A stretch of DNA of 64,000 nucleotides from assembly GCF_014203235.1 (NCBI RefSeq), contig NZ_JACHIN010000023.1, positions 1-64,000 on the forward strand. The letters are read 5' to 3'. The notes beneath the pieces are model-generated. The model worked only from the letters and a program-made list of their open reading frames with translations, searched no databases and was not told the origin of the DNA. Origin of the DNA: Nonomuraea endophytica. Lineage in GTDB: Bacteria > Actinomycetota > Actinomycetes > Streptosporangiales > Streptosporangiaceae. How positions within the stretch are numbered: the first letter of the stretch is position 1; each line of letters starts with the position of its first letter. The translations under genes and the position numbers were made by a program. Of the stretch, positions 59,978-64,000 are shown piece after piece.

Positions 59978-60045
59978 CTCCGCGACGCGGTTCTGACCGC
60001 TCGCAGTTCTGACTCCGCGCGGTTCTGACTCCGCTCGCAGTCCTA
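59971..60045. repeat. Tandem repeat of the kinase 3' end, unit GTTCTGACTCCGC(GCG)
   Basis: Four to five copies of about 16-19 bases begin in the last two codons of the kinase gene, so each copy repeats the stop codon context CAGTTCTGA. The last copy is degenerate (GTCCTAG). Confidence 0.8.
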
Positions 60046-60061
60046 GATCTGGGGCCACCGT

Positions 60062-60156
60062 CCGGACGGGCCCACGCCCGCCCGGACGGGCCCACGCCCG
60101 CCGGACGGGCCCACGCTCGTCCAGATGGGCCCATGCTCGCCCGGACGAGCCCATGC
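60062..60156. repeat. Tandem repeat, about 20-bp unit CCGGACGGGCCCACGCCCG
   Basis: Five contiguous units occur with increasing divergence (ACGGGCCCACGC, ATGGGCCCATGC, ACGAGCCCATGC). The GGGCCC core is palindromic. No spacers and no coding sense. Confidence 0.82.
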
Positions 60157-60159
60157 CGA

Positions 60160-60187
60160 GGCCGCCGCACGTGTTCGTGCGGCGGCC
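60160..60187 (-). terminator. Hairpin terminator downstream of parE
   Basis: An 11-bp perfect stem (GGCCGCCGCAC / GTGCGGCGGCC, six-base loop) 14 bases after the minus-strand parE stop; it can serve both directions. Confidence 0.78.
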
Positions 60188-60200
60188 TTGTCAGTGGTGG

Positions 60201-62255
60201 TCAGGCGTCGATGTGGTCGCGGTCCACCTCGGCCGCGCTGCTGACGATGAACTCGCGCCGGGGCGCCACGTCACTGCCCATCAGCAGGTTGAAGATGCCC
60301 TCCGCCGCCTCGGCGTCCTCGATGCGCACCCGGCGCAGGATCCGGTGGCGCGGGTCCATCGTGGTCTCGGCCAGCTGGTCGGCGTCCATCTCACCCAGGC
60401 CCTTGTAGCGCTGGACCGGGTCCTTCCACCGCTTGCCGCGCCGTTCGAGATCGCGCAGGACCTTGTGCAGCTCGGCGTCGGTGTAGCAGTAGATGTACTT
60501 GTCCTGGCCCCGGCCCGGATTGGTGAGCTCGATGCGGTGCAGCGGCGGCACCGCGGCGAACACCCGCCCGGCCTCGACCATGGGCCACATGTAGCGGTGG
60601 AACAGGGTCAGCAGGAGGGTCCTGATGTGGGCGCCGTCGACGTCGGCGTCGGCCATCAGGATGATGCGGCCGTAGCGGGCGGCCTCCAGGTCGAACGAGC
60701 GGCCGGATCCGGCGCCCACCACCTGGATGATCGCGGCGCACTCGGCGTTCTTCAGCGTGTCGGCGACGGACGCCTTCTGCACGTTGAGGATCTTGCCGCG
60801 GATCGGCAGCAGCGCCTGGAACTCCGAGTCGCGGGCCAGCTTCGCGGTGCCGAGGGCGGAGTCGCCCTCGACGATGAACAGCTCGCTGCGGTCGACGTCG
60901 TCGCTGCGGCAGTCGACCAGCTTGGCGGGCAGCGCCGAGTTCTCCAGGGCGCTCTTGCGGCGCTGGTTGTCGCGGTGCTCGCGGGCGGCGATGCGGGCCT
61001 TCGCGGCGGCCACGATCTTCTCCAGCATCGCGCGCAGCGGCTGCTTCATGCCGCGCGGCGGGTTGGTGAAGACCGCCTTGAGCTCGCGCGAGACCACGTG
61101 GGAGACGATGCGGGTGGCCGCCGAGGTGCCGAGGACCTCCTTGGTCTGGCCCTCGAACTGCGGCTCCGGCACCCGGACGGTCACGACTGCGGTCAGGCCT
61201 TCGAGGATGTCCTCCTTGGTGACCGGGTCGTCGCCGTTCTTGAGCAGCCGGGTCTCGCGCAGCTGCTCGTTGAGCGTCTTGACCAGCGCGCGCTCGAAGC
61301 CGGTGACGTGGGTGCCGCCCTTGGGGGTGGCGATCACGTTGACGAACGAGCGGATGGTCGAGTCGTAGCCCTTGCCCCAGCGCACCGCCACGTCGACGGT
61401 CAGCTCGCGCTGGACCTCGGTGGGGGTCATGTGGCCCTGGTCGTCGAGGACGGGCACGGTCTCGTGGAAGTGGCCCAGCCCCTGCAGCCGCTGCACCTCG
61501 CAGACGGCCTCGTCGCGGGCCAGGAACTCGGTGAACTCGGAGATCCCGCCGTCGAAGCGGAACTCCTCGGTCTGGCCGTCGTGGATCAGGGCCAGCGTGA
61601 GTCCGGGCACGAGGAAGGCGGTCTGGCGCAGCCGTACGTGGATCTCGTCGATCGAGACCTCGGCCTCGGCCAGGAAGATCTGGGTGTCGGCCCAGAAGCG
61701 CACCCGGGTGCCGGTGACCTTCTTGCGCAGCTTGCCGCCGTCGCGCAGGCCGGACTTCTTCTTGAACTTGGCCGTGGGGCCGTCGCCGTCGAAGACGCCG
61801 GGCACGCCGCGCCTGAAGCTGATCAGGTGGATCTGCCCGTCGCGGTCGACCTCGACGTCCAGGCGCGAGGACAGCGCGTTGACCACCGAGGCGCCCACGC
61901 CGTGGAGTCCGCCGGAGGCCGCGTAGGAGCCGCCGCCGAACTTTCCGCCCGCGTGGAGCTTGGTGTAGACGAGCTCCACGCCGGGGAGCCCGCTCTTGGG
62001 CTCGATGTCCACCGGGATGCCGCGGCCGTCGTCACGCACCTCGATGGAGCCGTCCTCGAACAGCTCGACCTCGATACGGGTGCAGTGACCGCCCAGCGCC
62101 TCGTCGACGCCGTTGTCCACGATTTCCCAGAGGCAGTGCATGAGACCGCGGCTGTCGGTGGACCCGATGTACATACCAGGGCGCTTGCGGACGGCCTCGA
62201 GGCCCTCAAGCACCGACAGGTGACGAGCTGTGTAACCCGCCTCCACTACCGTCAC
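60201..62255 (-). CDS. parE: DNA topoisomerase IV subunit B
   Basis: A 684-residue ATPase subunit of the type IIA topoisomerase that decatenates daughter chromosomes. The GHKL ATPase motifs are E-I-V-D-N-G-V-D-E-A, D-D-G-R-G-I-P-V-D and G-G-L-H-G-V-G-A-S-V-V-N. The TOPRIM metal site is F-I-V-E-G-D-S-A and M-A-D-A-D-V-D-G-A-H-I. The GTG start at 62255 has AGAGGAG six bases upstream. The same arrangement of parE, a DUF7455 gene upstream and parC nearby is common in actinomycetes. Gyrase genes are elsewhere. Confidence 0.94.
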   Translation of the reverse strand: MTVVEAGYTARHLSVLEGLEAVRKRPGMYIGSTDSRGLMHCLWEIVDNGVDEALGGHCTRIEVELFEDGSIEVRDDGRGIPVDIEPKSGLPGVELVYTKLHAGGKFGGGSYAASGGLHGVGASVVNALSSRLDVEVDRDGQIHLISFRRGVPGVFDGDGPTAKFKKKSGLRDGGKLRKKVTGTRVRFWADTQIFLAEAEVSIDEIHVRLRQTAFLVPGLTLALIHDGQTEEFRFDGGISEFTEFLARDEAVCEVQRLQGLGHFHETVPVLDDQGHMTPTEVQRELTVDVAVRWGKGYDSTIRSFVNVIATPKGGTHVTGFERALVKTLNEQLRETRLLKNGDDPVTKEDILEGLTAVVTVRVPEPQFEGQTKEVLGTSAATRIVSHVVSRELKAVFTNPPRGMKQPLRAMLEKIVAAAKARIAAREHRDNQRRKSALENSALPAKLVDCRSDDVDRSELFIVEGDSALGTAKLARDSEFQALLPIRGKILNVQKASVADTLKNAECAAIIQVVGAGSGRSFDLEAARYGRIILMADADVDGAHIRTLLLTLFHRYMWPMVEAGRVFAAVPPLHRIELTNPGRGQDKYIYCYTDAELHKVLRDLERRGKRWKDPVQRYKGLGEMDADQLAETTMDPRHRILRRVRIEDAEAAEGIFNLLMGSDVAPRREFIVSSAAEVDRDHIDA

Positions 62256-62501
62256 TCCCGCTCCTCTGGTCTAGCCATCGAACACGTGTGCGTAGCTTAC
62301 CGTTCTTCCCGCTGACGCGCGTACAAGCTTGCCATCCCGGCACGTTTGCCGTTACCAACCGGCTGATCATCATTACTTTGGGACACATTCCGCTCTCGGC
62401 GTAGCGACGCGCCGGTTGGGAACGTCCAGGTCCGGTTAGATGTTGTCTCAAGTGACTGCGCCAGATCCTCGCTTCGGCGGGGGTGACCAGAAAGGCGATA
62501 C
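62256..62501. promoter_or_regulatory. Divergent promoter region of parE and the DUF7455 gene
   Basis: A 246-base gap with lower G+C around 62330-62400 than the flanking genes. It must hold promoters for both divergent genes, but I could not define -10/-35 pairs reliably. Confidence 0.5.
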
Positions 62502-62732
62502 GTGACTGGAGCTCTCGCCCCCGTTAAGCCGCTGACGGCCCTCGACCGTTGTGACCGTTGCGGTGCCCAGGCCTACATTCGTGCGACCCTGCCGGTAGGT
62601 GGGGAGCTGCTGTTCTGCGCCCACCATGGGCGACAGCACGTGGCGGCACTGCGCGATAAGGGCGCCGATATCCTGGACGAATCGGCCCGACTCAGCGAAA
62701 CCCCTACGATTGCCCCCGACAGTGAGCGCTGA
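62502..62732 (+). CDS. DUF7455 family small zinc-ribbon-like protein
   Basis: A 76-residue protein with two possible metal-binding pairs, C-D-R-C-G-A-Q-A near residue 17 and F-C-A-H-H-G near residue 39. This is the actinobacterial family usually found divergent from parE. It starts with GTG after a GAAAGGCG-like site and is followed by a strong terminator. The function is unknown. Confidence 0.85.
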   Translation: MTGALAPVKPLTALDRCDRCGAQAYIRATLPVGGELLFCAHHGRQHVAALRDKGADILDESARLSETPTIAPDSER

Positions 62733-62771
62733 CTCAGCACTCGCTCCGAGATAACCACATATAGCGCTACG

Positions 62772-62815
62772 CACGACGCGGCCGCCCCTTCAGGCGAGGG
62801 GCGCCGCGTCGTGCT
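62772..62815 (+). terminator. Strong terminator downstream of the DUF7455 gene
   Basis: A long stem of about 18 bp with one bulged C (outer arms GCACGACGCGG / CCGCGTCGTGC, inner CGCCCCT / AGGGGCG) and a seven-base loop is followed by TGTTTTAT. It lies between convergent genes and probably works in both directions. Confidence 0.88.
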
Positions 62816-62818
62816 GTT

Positions 62819-63574
62819 TTATGTCCCTTGTGTACGGCCCGCCGCCCCCAGACCTTCGCCCACCCGGTAGTGGTAGCCCTCTCCGGCCACCTCGAAGCCC
62901 TCGCCGCGGTAGAGCTCCTTGGCGTTGTCGTTCGCCTCGGTGACCACCAGGTAGGCCGACGACATCCCGGCCGCCGCGGCACGCCGTACCAGCGCCCTGA
63001 TCACACCGCGGCCCAGCCCCCGGCGGCGGGCGGCGGGCAGGGTCGCCATGCAGTAGATGCCGAGCGTGTCGCCCTGCGGCACGCCGCGGCCCACGGCGAG
63101 TGGCACGCCGTCCTGCTCAACGGCGGCGTACCAGGCGGGCACTCCGGTGACGATGCGCCGCGCGTCGCCGATCCGGTCGGCGTAGCGGCCGTCCACCGAC
63201 CACCAGGCGTCCATCCAGGCGTCCCAGGGCTCGTCCTCGATCCGCACCGGGTGCGCGGGCGGCTCGGGCAGCGTGTCCAGCCGGGCGACCATGGCCTGGA
63301 CGGGCCGGGTACGCCGGTAGCCGCGCCGTTCCAGCACCTGGTCGAGGCCCGGATCGCCGACGGTGAAGACGGGCGTCAGGCCGCGCTCGGCGTAGAACCT
63401 TTCCGCGTATTCCAGTGCCGCGTCCATGTCCTCAGGTACATTCCGGGCATATACCGAGTTGGCCCGATCGGTCACGCCACCGGCATATCGCAGGACCCAG
63501 CCGTCACGCTCGTGCTGCTCGAACGCGGGCCACGCTTCGTGCACCAACCTGCGAAAATCCATGACAAAAGCCAT
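62819..63574 (-). CDS. GNAT family N-acetyltransferase
   Basis: A 251-residue acetyl-CoA-dependent transferase with a variable N-terminal half and a C-terminal GNAT core: Y-C-M-A-T-L-P-A-A-R-R-R-G-L-G-R-G (acetyl-CoA loop) and E-A-N-D-N-A-K-E-L-Y-R-G-E-G-F. The architecture fits a two-lobed GNAT. The substrate is unknown. The ATG at 63574 gives M-A-F-V-M-D-F; an ATG at 63562 and a GTG at 63583 are alternatives because no good ribosome binding site is visible. Confidence 0.85.
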   Translation of the reverse strand: MAFVMDFRRLVHEAWPAFEQHERDGWVLRYAGGVTDRANSVYARNVPEDMDAALEYAERFYAERGLTPVFTVGDPGLDQVLERRGYRRTRPVQAMVARLDTLPEPPAHPVRIEDEPWDAWMDAWWSVDGRYADRIGDARRIVTGVPAWYAAVEQDGVPLAVGRGVPQGDTLGIYCMATLPAARRRGLGRGVIRALVRRAAAAGMSSAYLVVTEANDNAKELYRGEGFEVAGEGYHYRVGEGLGAAGRTQGT

Positions 63575-63605
63575 GAACGGCACGATATCTATTACGATTC
63601 CCCAG

Positions 63606-64000
63606 GTGTCCTCCCCCTCCCCCGAAGCCTCCACCGAAACGTCGCCGCGCGGCCGGGCCTGGATGTGGTTCGCCGGCCTCGCCGCCGTGATCCTCCTCCC
63701 GCTGGCCGTCGCGTGGCCGCTCGGCGGGCTGGCGGACGCGGGGAAGAACGAGCCGCCCAGGACCGCCCTCGGGCAGAAGCTGACCGGCAACCGCTTCCAG
63801 CTCGTGCCCAAGAAGGCGGCCTACACCACCAGCGACCCCAACCCGTCCCCCTTCGGCGAGCCCGACAAGGGCCGGTACGTGGTGCTCGACCTGGACGTGA
63901 CCAACGTCAGCCGGTTCCCCGCCTCCCTGTCCGACATGGCCGCCCGCTTCGCCATCAGGCTCGACGGCAAGCCGCTCGACCAGATCATGTCCATCAAGGA
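63606..64000 (+). CDS. Partial gene: membrane-anchored extracellular protein (truncated by window end)
   Basis: The frame runs from a GTG at 63606 through the window end without a stop (131 codons seen). A short cytoplasmic N-terminus is followed by one hydrophobic segment (about residues 20-42, W-F-A-G-L-A-A-V-I-L-L-P-L-A-V-A-W) and an exported domain with V-V-L-D-L-D-V-T-N-V-S-R-F-P-A-S, the pattern of DUF4352/immunoprotective-extracellular-type beta-sandwich domains. It is divergent from the GNAT gene. The start is uncertain because the ribosome binding site is weak. Confidence 0.7.
   Translation, partial: MSSPSPEASTETSPRGRAWMWFAGLAAVILLPLAVAWPLGGLADAGKNEPPRTALGQKLTGNRFQLVPKKAAYTTSDPNPSPFGEPDKGRYVVLDLDVTNVSRFPASLSDMAARFAIRLDGKPLDQIMSIK

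Noticed and set aside
54268-62255. gyrA/gyrB
   Set aside because: The N-terminus of subunit A and the divergent DUF7455 gene match actinomycete topoisomerase IV; gyrase genes are normally adjacent near the origin with recF and dnaN, which are absent.
60153-62315. 720-codon plus-strand frame across parE
   Set aside because: Antisense shadow; parE has all ATPase and TOPRIM motifs.

Overview
The window is high-GC DNA (about 70% G+C) with dense genes, frequent GTG starts and ATGA/GTGA stop-start overlaps. It is actinomycete chromosome. A homodimeric-type pyruvate dehydrogenase E1, a fasR-fabD-fabH-acpP-fabF-accD fatty acid locus, the actinobacterial families DUF3145, DUF5998 and DUF7455, topoisomerase IV genes, a SARP/AfsR regulator and a LacI-type palindrome before a secreted GH3 enzyme all fit a filamentous actinomycete. 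A Streptosporangiales-like host is my inference and is not proved by any single gene.

Layout. 1-962: no gene, G-rich repeats and the aceE leader. 963-5368: aceE with a strong terminator, then a secreted TAP-type peptidase lipoprotein. 5489-7745 (minus): a WYL regulator with a VOC protein downstream, and a PHP-domain phosphoesterase. 7861-10002: four-gene envelope operon resembling the E. coli yjfL/M/C set. 10025-16179: fatty acid synthesis operon with its PucR-type regulator, followed by an epimerase remnant and DUF3145. 17061-21877: subtilase, ECF sigma factor, small protein and TPR-CHAT protease. 22074-25003 (minus): sulfurtransferase, phosphodiesterase-type hydrolase, DUF5998. 25317-29294: GNAT/acyl-CoA synthetase fusion divergent from a PfkB kinase.

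29685-46448 is the most unusual part. Five large proteins of unknown function, all carrying one D-G-x-x-x-x-D-x-x-D/N-P-x-x-F/W-x-Y/F-x-P-like motif, and a sixth smaller protein form one tight plus-strand operon. Facing it is a minus-strand operon of an 18-residue peptide, a ThiF/E1-like adenylyltransferase and a PqqD-M50 membrane protease, which looks like a minimal peptide-modification (RiPP-like) system. A SARP/NB-ARC/TPR regulator is divergent from the peptide.

46512-64000: RecQ-like helicase with a phosphoribosyltransferase-like tail, GDPD, beta-carbonic anhydrase, small proteins, a secreted GH3 glycosidase under a LacI-type operator, topoisomerase IV parC and parE flanking a TauD-like dioxygenase and a sugar operon (GH4 plus BadF/NagK-type kinase), then DUF7455, a GNAT protein and a truncated membrane-anchored protein at the right edge. 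No rRNA, tRNA, insertion sequence, prophage or CRISPR array was recognised. Several intergenic regions carry short degenerate tandem repeats, two of which duplicate the stop-codon end of the preceding gene.
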